From Erythrobacter sp. (GTDB lineage Bacteria > Pseudomonadota > Alphaproteobacteria > Sphingomonadales > Sphingomonadaceae): 60,992 bases of DNA. The DNA lies in contig JASBTD010000034.1 in the NCBI GenBank assembly GCA_030148605.1, positions 1 through 60,992 on the forward strand, written 5' to 3'. Numbering within the stretch: position 1 is the first letter of the stretch; every line of letters begins with the position of its first letter. The translations under genes were made by a program, and so were the position numbers. This document shows, one piece after another, positions 46,978 through 56,456 of this stretch. The notes beneath the pieces are model-generated. The model was not told the DNA's origin and did no database searches. It worked only from the letters and a program-made list of their open reading frames with translations.

Positions 46978-48411
46978 TTACGAAGCAAGCGGCACGAGTT
47001 TCCCGGGGTTGAGCAGGCTTTGGGGGTCAAGCGCAAGCTTGATGCTGCGCATGATGCCAAGCGCGACAGGGTCGCCCAGCCGACCAAGCTCATCTCGCTT
47101 CATCTGGCCGATCCCGTGCTCGGCGCTGATCGAGCCGCCCCATTCGGTGACCAGATTGTGCACATGCCGGCTGATCGACTTGCCGTCGCTTTCTTCCCAT
47201 TCCCCTCGCGTTGCGCCTTTTGGTGCCAGAACATGGAAATGGACGTTACCATCGCCAAGGTGGCCGAAAGCGACCCCGGTGGTGCCTGCGAAACGCGCTT
47301 CGACGTCTGGAATGGCTGCTTGGATGAAATCGGGCATCCGGTCGACCGGAACCGAGATATCGTGCTGCATCGCTGGCCCGATTTCGCGCTCGGCTGGTGC
47401 GATGGAATCGCGCAACTGCCAGAATGCCTCGGCTTGCGCTTCATTGGCTGCAATCACGGCGTCTTTAGCGAGATCGCTCTCAATCGCAGAAGCAAGCGTT
47501 TGCTCGGCCTTGTCGCGCAATTCGGCTGTGCGCCGGGGCGGTGCAACCCATTCGATCAGGGCATTCCACGGATAGCGTTCGTCCAACGGTGCACGCGCGT
47601 CAGGCAAATGTGCCAAAACGCTCTCAAGGCAATGTGCCGGGACAACTTCGAACCCTTCAAGTTCATCCGTAGTTTCCGCTTCGCATTGAATCAGGAGCTT
47701 GCGCGCATCACCGACCGATTCAAGACCGACCCAGGCAACCACACGATCGCCAATTGCAGGCAATAGCCGCAAGGTTGCAGCGGTCACGATACCCAGCGTG
47801 CCTTCAGAACCGATCAGCAACTGCTTCAGGTCAAACCCGCGATTGTCCTTCTTGAGCACGGTCAGCCCATCGAATATCTCGCCATTGGCAAGTACGGCTT
47901 CGATCCCCAGCACCTGCGCACGCATGGTGCCGTGGCGCAGAACCTGCGTGCCGCCTGCGTTGGTGGAAATCAGACCGCCGATCGTGGCAGATCCTTTACC
48001 GCCCAATGTCAGGGGAAAGCGCAGGCCATGGCGCTCCGCCTCCTCATGGAGCGTTTGCAGGATCACTCCTGCATCGCACACAACCTGCCGCGAACCGGTG
48101 TCGATCGAGCGGATCGTGTTCATCCGTCTGAGCGAGAGCACAACGCTTGAGCCTTGTTCGTCCGGAGTTGCACCGCCTGACATGCCGCTGTTGCCGCCTT
48201 GCGGCACAATCGGGACCCGGTGCTTGCTGCAAAGCGTTACAAACGCGCTGACTTCTTCACGATTAGCGGGCGATGCCAGGCCCAGCGCCTTGCCATGAAA
48301 GCGACCGCGCCAATCGCTCAACCACGGTTCGAGCAAGTCTGGATCGCAAGTGAATCCGCGCGGCCCCAATAGCTCGACTGCTTCGGCAACAAACTGTGTG
48401 TGTGATTCCAT
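46978..48411 (-). CDS. FAD-binding oxidoreductase, D-2-hydroxyglutarate/glycolate-dehydrogenase type
   Basis: The ATG at 48411 (MESHTQFVAEAVELLG) is chosen; AGGA lies upstream. 477 residues. FAD-binding PCMH domain (VPIVPQGGNSGMSGGATPD and the GKGSATIGGLISTNAGGTQV block) and a FAD-linked oxidase C-terminal domain with VAFGHLGDGNVHFHV and SAEHGIGQMKRDEL. This subgroup oxidises D-2-hydroxyacids. Donor unknown. Divergent from the gene at 48566. Confidence 0.9.
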   Translation of the reverse strand: MESHTQFVAEAVELLGPRGFTCDPDLLEPWLSDWRGRFHGKALGLASPANREEVSAFVTLCSKHRVPIVPQGGNSGMSGGATPDEQGSSVVLSLRRMNTIRSIDTGSRQVVCDAGVILQTLHEEAERHGLRFPLTLGGKGSATIGGLISTNAGGTQVLRHGTMRAQVLGIEAVLANGEIFDGLTVLKKDNRGFDLKQLLIGSEGTLGIVTAATLRLLPAIGDRVVAWVGLESVGDARKLLIQCEAETTDELEGFEVVPAHCLESVLAHLPDARAPLDERYPWNALIEWVAPPRRTAELRDKAEQTLASAIESDLAKDAVIAANEAQAEAFWQLRDSIAPAEREIGPAMQHDISVPVDRMPDFIQAAIPDVEARFAGTTGVAFGHLGDGNVHFHVLAPKGATRGEWEESDGKSISRHVHNLVTEWGGSISAEHGIGQMKRDELGRLGDPVALGIMRSIKLALDPQSLLNPGKLVPLAS

Positions 48412-48565
48412 CGGCAGTCCTATGCCACAGGCGCAAGCGCAATTGCCAGCGCTTGCAACCCGGCAAAAAGGGATTAAGCCTCCGTTCAACCCGCCATGTT
48501 AAAGAGCGTGAACAGACAGACAGGGGTCAGGGAAAAGTTCGGAGCTTCCGGCAAGAAACCAAACC

Positions 48566-49144
48566 ATGCCAAGCATGTTCGCCTATCTTGCGCCGGTAGC
48601 GCTCTTGGTCCCCTTCGGCCTATCAGGGCAGGCGTTTTCAAATGACCACGCAGGAACGGCCCGGCTTGATCCCCGGGAAGTGGAAAGATTGTCCGAACCG
48701 GGGCAGGTATCGCGTGATGAATGGCTCGAACAATCGATCCTGCTTCCGCTATCGGCTCCTTATCAAGTTCGCATCGAACGGCGAGTGACTGTGCGCATCG
48801 CGCCAAGGAGTTCGGCCCCGCGGCAAAGCCTGATGGCAGAGCTTCCGCCTGCGCCACCTGCGCCGCGCTATGAAGAACGCGAGATGGATGATTGCGTGCC
48901 GGTTGGTGATATCGCCGGTGTACAGACTGGTGGCGGAAATCAGCTGGTTCTGTTCCTGCGCGATCGGCGCATGGTCAGCGCGCGGCTGGAAAAGGCGTGC
49001 CGGGCGCGTGATTTCTATTCCGGATTTTACCTTGAGCGGAATGAAGACGGCAAGCTCTGCGTCGATCGTGACAAGTTGCAATCGCGCGCCGGGGCTAATT
49101 GCGAATTGTCGCGCATGCGCGAATTGGTGCCGGTCTACGATTAG
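48566..49144 (+). CDS. Exported protein of unknown function
   Basis: 192 residues with a hydrophobic leader (MFAYLAPVALLVPFGLSGQAFS). The mature part has a proline-rich stretch (AELPPAPPAPRYEER, about 92-106) and a small cysteine-bearing domain: DDCVPVGDIAG, EKACRARDFYSGFYL, KLCVDRDKLQ, ANCELSRM. I do not recognise the family, though a C-terminal Cys-rich module with GFYLERNEDGKLC recurs in sphingomonad exported proteins. Co-directional with the helicase gene. Confidence 0.7.
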   Translation: MPSMFAYLAPVALLVPFGLSGQAFSNDHAGTARLDPREVERLSEPGQVSRDEWLEQSILLPLSAPYQVRIERRVTVRIAPRSSAPRQSLMAELPPAPPAPRYEEREMDDCVPVGDIAGVQTGGGNQLVLFLRDRRMVSARLEKACRARDFYSGFYLERNEDGKLCVDRDKLQSRAGANCELSRMRELVPVYD

Positions 49145-49280
49145 CCAGCGGCGCGCGAGCACCGCGTTTTCTTGACTTTTTGAGTGTTTTCCGCGAGAGG
49201 CGCGGCGTTATCTGCGTATGTTTTCGCAGTTGCACAATTTTCGGCGCTCCAAGCGCCTCATATCCGGAACATATTGATAC

Positions 49281-50654
49281 ATGACATTCGCCGATCTCGG
49301 CCTTTCTCCCGAATTGCTCAAAGCAGTTGAATCAGCTGGTTATACCAAGCCGACTGACATTCAGGCCGAAGCCATCCCCGCCGTCCTGATGATGAAGGAT
49401 CTGATCGGCATCGCACAAACGGGAACCGGCAAGACTGCCAGCTTCGTGCTGCCGATGATCGATGTGATGGCTGCTGGTCGCAGACGCGCGCTGATGCCCC
49501 GGTCGCTGATCCTTGAACCCACGCGCGAACTGGCTGCCCAGGTTGCGGAAAACTTCGAAAAATACGGCAAGAACCACGATCTCAAAATGGCGCTGCTGAT
49601 CGGCGGCGTTCAGATGGGAGACCAGCTGAAAGCGCTGGACGAAGGCGTAGACGTGCTGATCGCAACGCCTGGCCGGTTGATGGACCTGTTCGAGCGGGGC
49701 AAGATCCTGCTCAATGGTTGCGAGCTGCTGGTGATCGACGAAGCTGATCGCATGCTGGACATGGGCTTCATTCCGGACATCGAATTTATCTGCTCGAAGC
49801 TGCCGGATACGCGGCAAACCATGCTGTTTTCGGCCACCATGCCGCCGCCGATCGAGAAATTGGCCAAGAAGTTTCTCAACAACCCCAAGCGGATCGAAGT
49901 GAGCCGCGCGGCCAGCACGAACAAGGATATCACCGCGTTCAAGGTGCCGGTCGAATCCCGCCAGAAGCGCGAAACCTTGCGTTGGCTGCTGCGACATGAT
50001 CTGGTCGAAACAGCGATCATCTTCGCTAACAAGAAAACCACTGTGCGCGAGCTCAACAAAAGCTTGCAGCGCCACGGCTTTGCGAGCGGCGAAATCCATG
50101 GCGACATGGATCAGTCAAACCGATTGAAAGAGCTGGATCGCTTCAAGAGCGGCGACATCAACATTCTTGTTGCCTCAGACGTTGCGGCGCGCGGCCTTGA
50201 TATCAAGGGCGTGAGTCACGTGTTCAATTTTGACACGCCGTGGCACCCCGATGACTATGTCCACCGGATCGGTCGGACAGGTCGGGCTGGAGCAAAAGGC
50301 CGCGCATTCACCTTTGTTGCCAAGGAAGATGCCGAAGCTATCGCGAATGTCGAAAAGCTGACAGGCGCGGAAATCAAGATCTTCGGCAAGAGCGATGTGC
50401 GGGTTGAACTCAAGGCTGCAGACAAGGACGAAAAGCCGGAGCAGTCGGAAAAACCCAAGCGCGAGAGTAAGAAGAAGCGCGATGATCAGCCACGCGAAGA
50501 ACGCGCCAAAAAACCGCGTCGCGAGAAAGAGGCAAAGGCGGAGAAGCCCGCCCGGAAATCCAAGCGCCGTGATGACGATGACGACAATGACCAAACGCCC
50601 GCTGGCGAGTGGAACGGCCCCAAGCCGGGCTTTCTCGACGTGGGTTTCGGCTGA
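49281..50654 (+). CDS. DEAD-box RNA helicase (RhlE-like)
   Basis: 457 residues. Q motif (FADLGLSPELLKAVESAG), Walker A AQTGTGKT, PTRELAAQV, DEAD in VIDEADRMLDMGF, SAT in FSATMPP, motif V/VI (ASDVAARGLDIKGV, HRIGRTGRAG). The C-terminal 80 residues are a highly charged, Lys/Glu-rich, probably disordered tail. Such helicases act in ribosome assembly and RNA turnover. It ends four bases from the convergent SDR gene. Confidence 0.94.
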   Translation: MTFADLGLSPELLKAVESAGYTKPTDIQAEAIPAVLMMKDLIGIAQTGTGKTASFVLPMIDVMAAGRRRALMPRSLILEPTRELAAQVAENFEKYGKNHDLKMALLIGGVQMGDQLKALDEGVDVLIATPGRLMDLFERGKILLNGCELLVIDEADRMLDMGFIPDIEFICSKLPDTRQTMLFSATMPPPIEKLAKKFLNNPKRIEVSRAASTNKDITAFKVPVESRQKRETLRWLLRHDLVETAIIFANKKTTVRELNKSLQRHGFASGEIHGDMDQSNRLKELDRFKSGDINILVASDVAARGLDIKGVSHVFNFDTPWHPDDYVHRIGRTGRAGAKGRAFTFVAKEDAEAIANVEKLTGAEIKIFGKSDVRVELKAADKDEKPEQSEKPKRESKKKRDDQPREERAKKPRREKEAKAEKPARKSKRRDDDDDNDQTPAGEWNGPKPGFLDVGFG

Positions 50655-50657
50655 CTT

Positions 50658-51431
50658 TTAGCGTCCGCCGGTCACATAAAGGCATTGCCCGGTGACCCAG
50701 CTCGCCGCGGGCGAAGCCATATAGACTACGGCAGCCGCGATATCCTCTGGCCGCCCGTACCGCCCCAGCGGCACCCCGATCATCTTCAACAGCTCGTCAC
50801 GCTTCTCGACGGTGTCAGTGCCCATGCATTCGTCGAAATTCTCTGTCGGGACAGGCCCCGGTGCGACCGCGTTGACGCGAATTTTTGGGGCAGCTTCTAC
50901 AGAAAGCGTGCTGGTGAGGCTGTTCACTGCCGCCTTGGCCGCGCCATAGGGGCCGTTCTTCACTTGCGGGCCAAATGCCGCGCGTGAAGAGATGTTGATG
51001 ATCGCGCCGCCATCTTGCGCCATTGCCCGTGCTGCAACGGTCGATCCCATCCATACCGCCTTGAGGTTGAGCGCGATCTGCGCATCGAAATTCTCTTCCG
51101 GGGTTCGCGTCAAATAGCGCGGGGTTCCGTCCGGTATTCCGCCCGCATTGTTTACCCAGATGGTCAGTTTGCCAAGCCGCGCGACAGTCTCATCGGACAA
51201 TCGTTCCAGGGCTTGCGTATCCGTAGCGTCAGTCGCAAGCGGGAGCGCCTTTCGCCCGAGCGCGCGGATTTTCTCCGCCACTGTGTCCAGATCTGCTTGC
51301 GTTCGCGAGGCAAGCGCCACGTCCGCGCCCGCTTCAGCCAGTGCAACGGCGATCGCGCGGCCGATGCCTTTGCCGGCACCGGTAACCACGGCGACCTCTC
51401 CGTCGAGCCGGAAACTATCGAGAATGCTGAT
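50658..51431 (-). CDS. SDR-family oxidoreductase with probable ATC start
   Basis: The open frame with ATG/GTG/TTG begins only at GTG 51389 inside the Rossmann motif (VAVVTGAGKGIG), which would truncate the fold. Reading back in frame, ATC at 51429-51431 lies 5 bases after a strong AGGGAGG (51437-51443) and gives the expected N-terminus (SILDSFRLDGEVAVVTGAG). 257 residues; the NNAG segment (VNNAGGIPD) and catalytic YGAAK are present. The substrate is unknown. Either an AUC start or an ATG-to-ATC change is implied. Confidence 0.8.
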   Translation of the reverse strand: MSILDSFRLDGEVAVVTGAGKGIGRAIAVALAEAGADVALASRTQADLDTVAEKIRALGRKALPLATDATDTQALERLSDETVARLGKLTIWVNNAGGIPDGTPRYLTRTPEENFDAQIALNLKAVWMGSTVAARAMAQDGGAIINISSRAAFGPQVKNGPYGAAKAAVNSLTSTLSVEAAPKIRVNAVAPGPVPTENFDECMGTDTVEKRDELLKMIGVPLGRYGRPEDIAAAVVYMASPAASWVTGQCLYVTGGR

Positions 51432-51533
51432 GGCTGCCTCCCTTGCTATCAGGAAGCAACAATAGGATCAGCGTATACCAGCGATACTGGCGGTTCAAAT
51501 AGTGAAACGAACCAAATTGACGCCGGAGGCGTG

Positions 51534-53840
51534 TCAGGCAGCGTTTACAAAGCTGTCGATCACCCGCTTTGTGCCAGCCTTCTCGAATTCGATCTCCAGC
51601 TTGTTGCCTTCCTGGTCTGTGACAATGCCGTAGCCGAATTTTTCGTGAAACACGCGCTGGCCAATGGCGATATCGCTGCGTGGCTTGGCAGCAAAGCTGG
51701 CGGCTGAGCGCTTGTTTTCGCGCACGCGCACCTGCTTGGTCTCGTATCCGGTCGAAAGCGCGCGCTGCCACCCGGGGCCGCGCTGCGATGATCGCTCGGG
51801 CCGGTCGCGGCTGACATGAGCGAACGGATCCTCGCTTTCGCTCCAATTCGCTTGCCATAGCGAGGCACCGCCGGTCAGCGTCGTTTCCTGCTCGAAATGT
51901 TCTTGTGGTAGTTCCTCGATGAAGCGGCTGGGAATGCTGCTGGTCCATTGGCCATAAATGCGCCGGTTGGCCGCGTGCAGGATCGTGCAGCGCCGCCGTG
52001 CGCGGGTGATCGCAACATAAGCGAGTCTACGTTCCTCCTCTAACGATGCCAGACCGCCTTCATCCAGCGCGCGCTGCGAAGGAAATACGCCTTCTTCCCA
52101 GCCGGGCAGGAAGACATGATCGAACTCGAGCCCCTTGGCGGCGTGCATTGTCATGATGGTCACTTTCTCGCCGTCATCAGCAGCGTCATTGTCCATCACC
52201 AGCGACACATGCTCGAGGAAATCGCCCAGAGTTTCGTATTCCTCCATTGCGCGGGCTAGCTCGGACAGGTTTTCGATCCGTCCCTTCGCCTCCGCAGTCT
52301 TCTCATTCTCGAGCATGGCGGAATAGCCGCTTTCATCGAGCACCATGCGCAAGAGATCTGCGGGCGTGACTTGCTCCGCCTGTTCGCGCCAATGCAGGAA
52401 CTGGCCCAGCAATCCGCCGATGGTGTTGGCCGCGCGCGCCGGTAGCTCGTCACTGTCCGCCAGCTGCAGAGAGGCGGCGGCCAGCGGCATGCTGGTCCGC
52501 CGGGCATGCTGATGCATCTTCTCCAGCGTTTTTGCGCCAAGCCCGCGCTTGGGCTGGTTATAGATGCGCTCAAATGCCAGATCGTCTTGCGGTTGAGCTA
52601 TCACGCGCAGGTAAGCCAGCGCGTCACGGATTTCGGCGCGTTCGTAAAAGCGAAAACCGCCGATGATGCGGTAATTGATCCCGATCTGGATGAACCGGTC
52701 TTCGAATTCGCGCGTCTGGTATTGCGCGCGGACAAGGATCGCCACCCGGTCCAGCGGCGCGCCTTCGCGCTCCAGCCGCTCGATCTCTTCGCCCACGCGC
52801 CGCGCTTCCTCCGGCGCGTCCCACACTCCGATCACGCGCAGCTTCTCGCCATGGTCATGCTCGGTCCACAGCGTCTTGTCATGGCGTTCGCTGTTGGCGC
52901 GGATCAGGCCCGATGCCGCGCCCAAAATATGCGGAGTGGAGCGATAGTTCTGCTCCAGCTTCACGACTTTTGCACCGGGAAAATCTTTCTCGAACTTCAG
53001 GATGTTCGCGACTTCCGCACCGCGCCACGAATAGATCGACTGGTCGTCATCCCCCACCACGCAGATATTCTTGTGCGATTGTGCGAGCAGCCGCAGCCAC
53101 AGATACTGGACGGCGTTGGTATCCTGATATTCGTCGACGAGGATATATTTGAAGCGCCGCTGGTAATCTTCCAGCACTTCGCGGCGCGTGCGGAAGATGT
53201 TGAGCATATGCAGCATCAGATCGCCGAAATCGCAGGCGTTGAGTGCCTTCAGCCGGTCCTGATACAGCTGGTAGAACTGCTGCCCGCGGCCATTGGCATA
53301 GCTTTCGTTCTCGACCGCATCCAGATCGCCGGGATTGAGCCCGCGGTTCTTCCAGCGATCGATCAGCCCGGATAGCTGGCGTGCAGGCCAGCGCTTCTCA
53401 TCGAGATCATTTTGCTGGATCAATTGCTTGAGCAAGCGCAACTGGTCATCAGGATCGATGATCGTGTAGTTGCTTTCCAGTCCCACCAACTCTGCGTGAC
53501 GGCGCAGCATCTTCGCACAGACGGAATGGAAGGTGCCAAGCCATGGCATCCCTTCAACCGCCTGGCCCAGGTGCTGGCCCACACGCTCGCGCATTTCGCG
53601 CGCGGCCTTGTTGGTGAAGGTGACGCACAGGATCTGGCTGGGCCAGGCACGCCGGGTCGCTACCAGATGCGCCAACCGCGCTGTTAGTGCGGCAGTCTTG
53701 CCCGTTCCAGCGCCCGCCAGCATCAATACTGGCCCTTCGGTCGTCAGCACCGCCTCGCGCTGCGGCGAATTCAATCGCGCTGCATAGGGCGGCAATCCGG
53801 CATCGCTGGAAGGGGCAGGGAGGCTATTGGGATCAGACAT
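51534..53840 (-). CDS. uvrD: ATP-dependent DNA helicase UvrD/PcrA/Rep
   Basis: SF1A helicase unwinding in excision and mismatch repair and dismantling RecA filaments. 768 residues. Motifs: AGAGTGKTAAL (Walker A, about 44), FTNKAAREMRERV, DEYQDTN, VVGDDDQSIYSWRGA, EQNYRS, TMHAAKGLEFDHVFL, VAITRARRR. The C-terminal tail ends in a Tudor-like beta domain (RVFHEKFGYGIVTD...LEIEFEKAG), typical of PcrA and used to bind RNA polymerase. A perfect LexA box lies 9 bases before the start, so it is SOS-regulated. Confidence 0.95.
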   Translation of the reverse strand: MSDPNSLPAPSSDAGLPPYAARLNSPQREAVLTTEGPVLMLAGAGTGKTAALTARLAHLVATRRAWPSQILCVTFTNKAAREMRERVGQHLGQAVEGMPWLGTFHSVCAKMLRRHAELVGLESNYTIIDPDDQLRLLKQLIQQNDLDEKRWPARQLSGLIDRWKNRGLNPGDLDAVENESYANGRGQQFYQLYQDRLKALNACDFGDLMLHMLNIFRTRREVLEDYQRRFKYILVDEYQDTNAVQYLWLRLLAQSHKNICVVGDDDQSIYSWRGAEVANILKFEKDFPGAKVVKLEQNYRSTPHILGAASGLIRANSERHDKTLWTEHDHGEKLRVIGVWDAPEEARRVGEEIERLEREGAPLDRVAILVRAQYQTREFEDRFIQIGINYRIIGGFRFYERAEIRDALAYLRVIAQPQDDLAFERIYNQPKRGLGAKTLEKMHQHARRTSMPLAAASLQLADSDELPARAANTIGGLLGQFLHWREQAEQVTPADLLRMVLDESGYSAMLENEKTAEAKGRIENLSELARAMEEYETLGDFLEHVSLVMDNDAADDGEKVTIMTMHAAKGLEFDHVFLPGWEEGVFPSQRALDEGGLASLEEERRLAYVAITRARRRCTILHAANRRIYGQWTSSIPSRFIEELPQEHFEQETTLTGGASLWQANWSESEDPFAHVSRDRPERSSQRGPGWQRALSTGYETKQVRVRENKRSAASFAAKPRSDIAIGQRVFHEKFGYGIVTDQEGNKLEIEFEKAGTKRVIDSFVNAA

Positions 53841-53848
53841 TGCTATGT

Positions 53849-53863
53849 GAACAGGTAGAGAAC
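53849..53863 (-). promoter_or_regulatory. LexA (SOS) box before uvrD
   Basis: GAAC-N7-GAAC (GAACAGGTAGAGAAC) on the plus strand, which is GTTC-N7-GTTC on the coding strand. It lies in the 43-base gap between the rsmD stop (53884) and the uvrD start (53840), giving uvrD its own regulated start of transcription. Confidence 0.85.
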
Positions 53864-53883
53864 GTTTGCGCGGCGGGCAAGGC

Positions 53884-54429
53884 TCAGCCGACAGCGGTCA
53901 ACAAGGTAAGGCGTGCCTTGCCAACCTTGCGGTCAGCGACAACTTCCAACCCTTTCACGTCAACGCTTTCCTTGTCGGACGTTTCAACCGCAATCCATGT
54001 CGCTGGGCCGATCCAGCCCAGCCTCAGCAAACGGTCGAGCGCTACATTGGCGGCCCCGGTGCGATAGGGCGGGTCAAGCAGGATCAAGTCATAGGGTTCG
54101 TTGGCTGGCCCTAGCGACATGACCGAGCCAAGCTGTACGGTGCTGCGTTCGCGCGCACCCAGCGCCAGCACGTTGGCTTTGATCGCGTCAACTGCGGGCT
54201 TTTCCTGTTCCACGAACAGGCACTGCGCCGCGCCGCGCGAAAGGGCTTCCAGGCCTAGCGCGCCAGAGCCCGCAAACAGGTCAGCTACATGCAAATCCTC
54301 GAACGAGCCAAGCCGACTGGTCAGCATGCTAAACAGTGTTTCGCGCGTGCGATCTGCGGTTGGCCGTGTAGCGTCGCCCCGCGGGGCAATCAGCTTGCGC
54401 CCGCGCCATTCACCCGAAATGATCCTCAT
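53884..54429 (-). CDS. rsmD: 16S rRNA (guanine966-N2)-methyltransferase
   Basis: Methylates G966 in the 30S subunit. 181 residues with the RsmD N-terminus MRIISGEWRGRKL, TRPTADRTRETLFSML, SAM motif VADLFAGSGALGLEALSRG, and the catalytic motif LILLDPPYRTG. It overlaps rluB by four bases (its start lies in the rluB stop), so the two are translated together. Confidence 0.95.
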   Translation of the reverse strand: MRIISGEWRGRKLIAPRGDATRPTADRTRETLFSMLTSRLGSFEDLHVADLFAGSGALGLEALSRGAAQCLFVEQEKPAVDAIKANVLALGARERSTVQLGSVMSLGPANEPYDLILLDPPYRTGAANVALDRLLRLGWIGPATWIAVETSDKESVDVKGLEVVADRKVGKARLTLLTAVG

Positions 54430-55205
54430 CTGCCAATGGCTCGCTTCATCTGGCTGCGGAAGCGCCCGAGCTCGTGTTTGCGAATTTCGCGCGCTGCGCC
54501 GCGTGGCAGGTCTTCGAGTTCAAACGGGCCGTAGGCAGTGCGGATAAGCCGGCTGACCTGAAGCCCAAGATGCTCAAGCACCTTGCGCACTTCGCGGTTC
54601 TTGCCTTCGGTAATGGTCAGCTCGATCCACTGGTTGCGCCCTGTGCGCCGCTCCAGATTGGCATCGATACTGCCGTAATGGACGCCATCGATCTCAATGC
54701 CGTCGATCAGTTCTTCCAGCATTTCCTGCGTCACATCGCCAAAGGTGCGTGCACGGTAAGTGCGCGGAATACCTGAAGACGGCAATTCCATCTGGCGCTT
54801 GAGTTCGCCGTCATTGGTGAGGAGCAACAATCCCTCTGTGTTGAGGTCAAGCCGTCCGATCGGCATCACACGCGGCGTCTTCTTGGGCAGCGCATTGCGC
54901 AAGGCGGTGTAGATCGTCGGTCGCCCCTTGGGATCGCTTTCCGCTGTGATCAGCCCGGTGGGCTTGTGAAAAGCAAACAGGCGCGTTGGTTCGGGCGCGG
55001 CGACCGGTTTGCCGTCCACTGTCACGCCCCTCAGGTCTTTCAGGATCGTTGCCGGGGTTTCCAGCACCAAGCCGTCAATCGCCACGCGCCCGTCGGCAAT
55101 CATGCGCTCTACTTCGCGTCGGCTGGCCACGCCCGCACGGGCAAGCAGCTTTGCGATACGCTCGCCTTCCGGGCGATCAGGCGAGGGGGGAGGGGCCGTC
55201 GGCAT
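54426..55205 (-). CDS. rluB: 23S rRNA pseudouridine synthase RluB-type
   Basis: 259 residues. N-terminal S4 RNA-binding domain (ERIAKLLARAGVASRREVER, about 15-34), then the RsuA/RluB catalytic Asp in PIGRLDLNTEGLLLLTND and the family segment PSSGIPRTYRARTFGDVTQE. Of the RluB/RluE/RluF/RsuA group, length and the DLPRGAAREIRKHELGRF tail favour RluB, though specificity is not certain. First gene of rluB-rsmD-uvrD. Confidence 0.85.
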   Translation of the reverse strand: MPTAPPPSPDRPEGERIAKLLARAGVASRREVERMIADGRVAIDGLVLETPATILKDLRGVTVDGKPVAAPEPTRLFAFHKPTGLITAESDPKGRPTIYTALRNALPKKTPRVMPIGRLDLNTEGLLLLTNDGELKRQMELPSSGIPRTYRARTFGDVTQEMLEELIDGIEIDGVHYGSIDANLERRTGRNQWIELTITEGKNREVRKVLEHLGLQVSRLIRTAYGPFELEDLPRGAAREIRKHELGRFRSQMKRAIGR

Positions 55206-55223
55206 ATGGCCCGAACTACGCGG

Positions 55224-56384
55224 TCAGTTCACTTCACGCAACGCCTCATCCACTATCGTGTGGAAACGGTGAATTCCGCCTTCCAGCGTGCCGAGGGTCA
55301 GTTCGCTGATGGCGCCGGTTTCAAGCCCTTGCTGGCCCAGCTCGGCGGCGCGGAAATCTTCGCTCGCGAACACGCCGCCATCAAGCAGCGCCCAGCTGCG
55401 CTCCCAGTGATCGCGCGCCTTTTCAGTCGCGGGTTCTTCCGCGATCAGCATGAAATCCTCGACCAGCGTCAGATCATGCGCTTGCGGCATCAATACCATG
55501 ACATTGAGATAATCGGGGCTGGGGATGATCACCGTTGCAGGCAACAACTGGTAGGCGAAGGTCACAACCTTTCGCATTGCAGCCATATCGGTCAGGTCAA
55601 CGCCTTCCATCTCTTCCAGCCTGCCCACTGCTGCGCGCTGGTGCGGACCGATCTGGTCGCCGCTGGTCACACCATCCTTGAAGAACGGGCCAATGGTTTT
55701 CGCATGCAGCCGGGTGACATGGTAGCTTTCAAGGAACGCATCCATGATCAGCTTCCAATTGCCCTTCACTGTGTGTGTCTTGCGGCGGAACAGCACGAGG
55801 TCACTGGTGCCGAAAGTGTCCATATCCTCGCCCAGTTTGCGCGCATCGGTGAAATCCGCATTCTCGACCGGTGCAAACCAGATCAGTCCGCCTGCTTCGC
55901 AGCTAGGCAACTCGATCAGGCCCATATCGTCTTTGTCCATGCCCGGGAAGGTTTCCGGGCGGGGCAGAGCCAGCAGCTTGCCATCCAGCTTGTAGGTCCA
56001 AGCATGATAGGGGCACACCAGCCGTTTGGCGCATTGCACATCCTCACCTTCGACCAGCCGTGTGCCGCGGTGACGGCAGACGTTAAGGAACACGTGCACT
56101 TCGCCTTCGGCATCGCGGGTGATCAGCAGCGGTCGCCCGGTTGCGTCATGCGGCAGCGCCATCCCCGGATCGGGCAGAACCGCGCTGGGGCAAAGCACCT
56201 GCGGCAGCCGGTCAAACAGAGCTGCCTTTTCTCGTTTCCAATGATCCGGATCGGTATAGACGCTGGCGGGAACTTGCGTGATCCCGGTGGTTTCGCGCTG
56301 TTCGCCGCGCTCGATTGCACGCGCCAGCGCCAATTGCCCCTCTGTCGGGCGCAAAGGTGGTGATTTCGTTGTAGCCTCGTTCAT
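55224..56384 (-). CDS. Rieske [2Fe-2S] aromatic-ring hydroxylating oxygenase alpha subunit
   Basis: 386 residues. The N-terminal Rieske domain has the ligand pairs C-x-H and C-x2-H in VCRHRGTRLVEGEDVQC and LVCPYHAWTYKLDG. The catalytic domain carries a non-haem iron site with SYHVTRLHAKTIGPFF (His pair) and an Asp downstream. Such alpha subunits need a reductase and ferredoxin, not visible nearby. Many sphingomonad members act on choline-like or carnitine-like substrates rather than on arenes, so the substrate is open. Divergent from the MFS gene. Confidence 0.85.
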   Translation of the reverse strand: MNEATTKSPPLRPTEGQLALARAIERGEQRETTGITQVPASVYTDPDHWKREKAALFDRLPQVLCPSAVLPDPGMALPHDATGRPLLITRDAEGEVHVFLNVCRHRGTRLVEGEDVQCAKRLVCPYHAWTYKLDGKLLALPRPETFPGMDKDDMGLIELPSCEAGGLIWFAPVENADFTDARKLGEDMDTFGTSDLVLFRRKTHTVKGNWKLIMDAFLESYHVTRLHAKTIGPFFKDGVTSGDQIGPHQRAAVGRLEEMEGVDLTDMAAMRKVVTFAYQLLPATVIIPSPDYLNVMVLMPQAHDLTLVEDFMLIAEEPATEKARDHWERSWALLDGGVFASEDFRAAELGQQGLETGAISELTLGTLEGGIHRFHTIVDEALREVN

Positions 56385-56456
56385 CGGGCCGTTCCTATTC
56401 CTCTCATCCGCGACTAGTGTCGCACAAATTTGCGCAATCAGGAAGGACGCTAGGGA

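Noticed and set aside
48473..48500. CtrA-binding site (TTAA-N7-TTAA) upstream of 48566
   Set aside because: Best match is TTAA-N7-TTCA, one mismatch, and single such matches are expected by chance.
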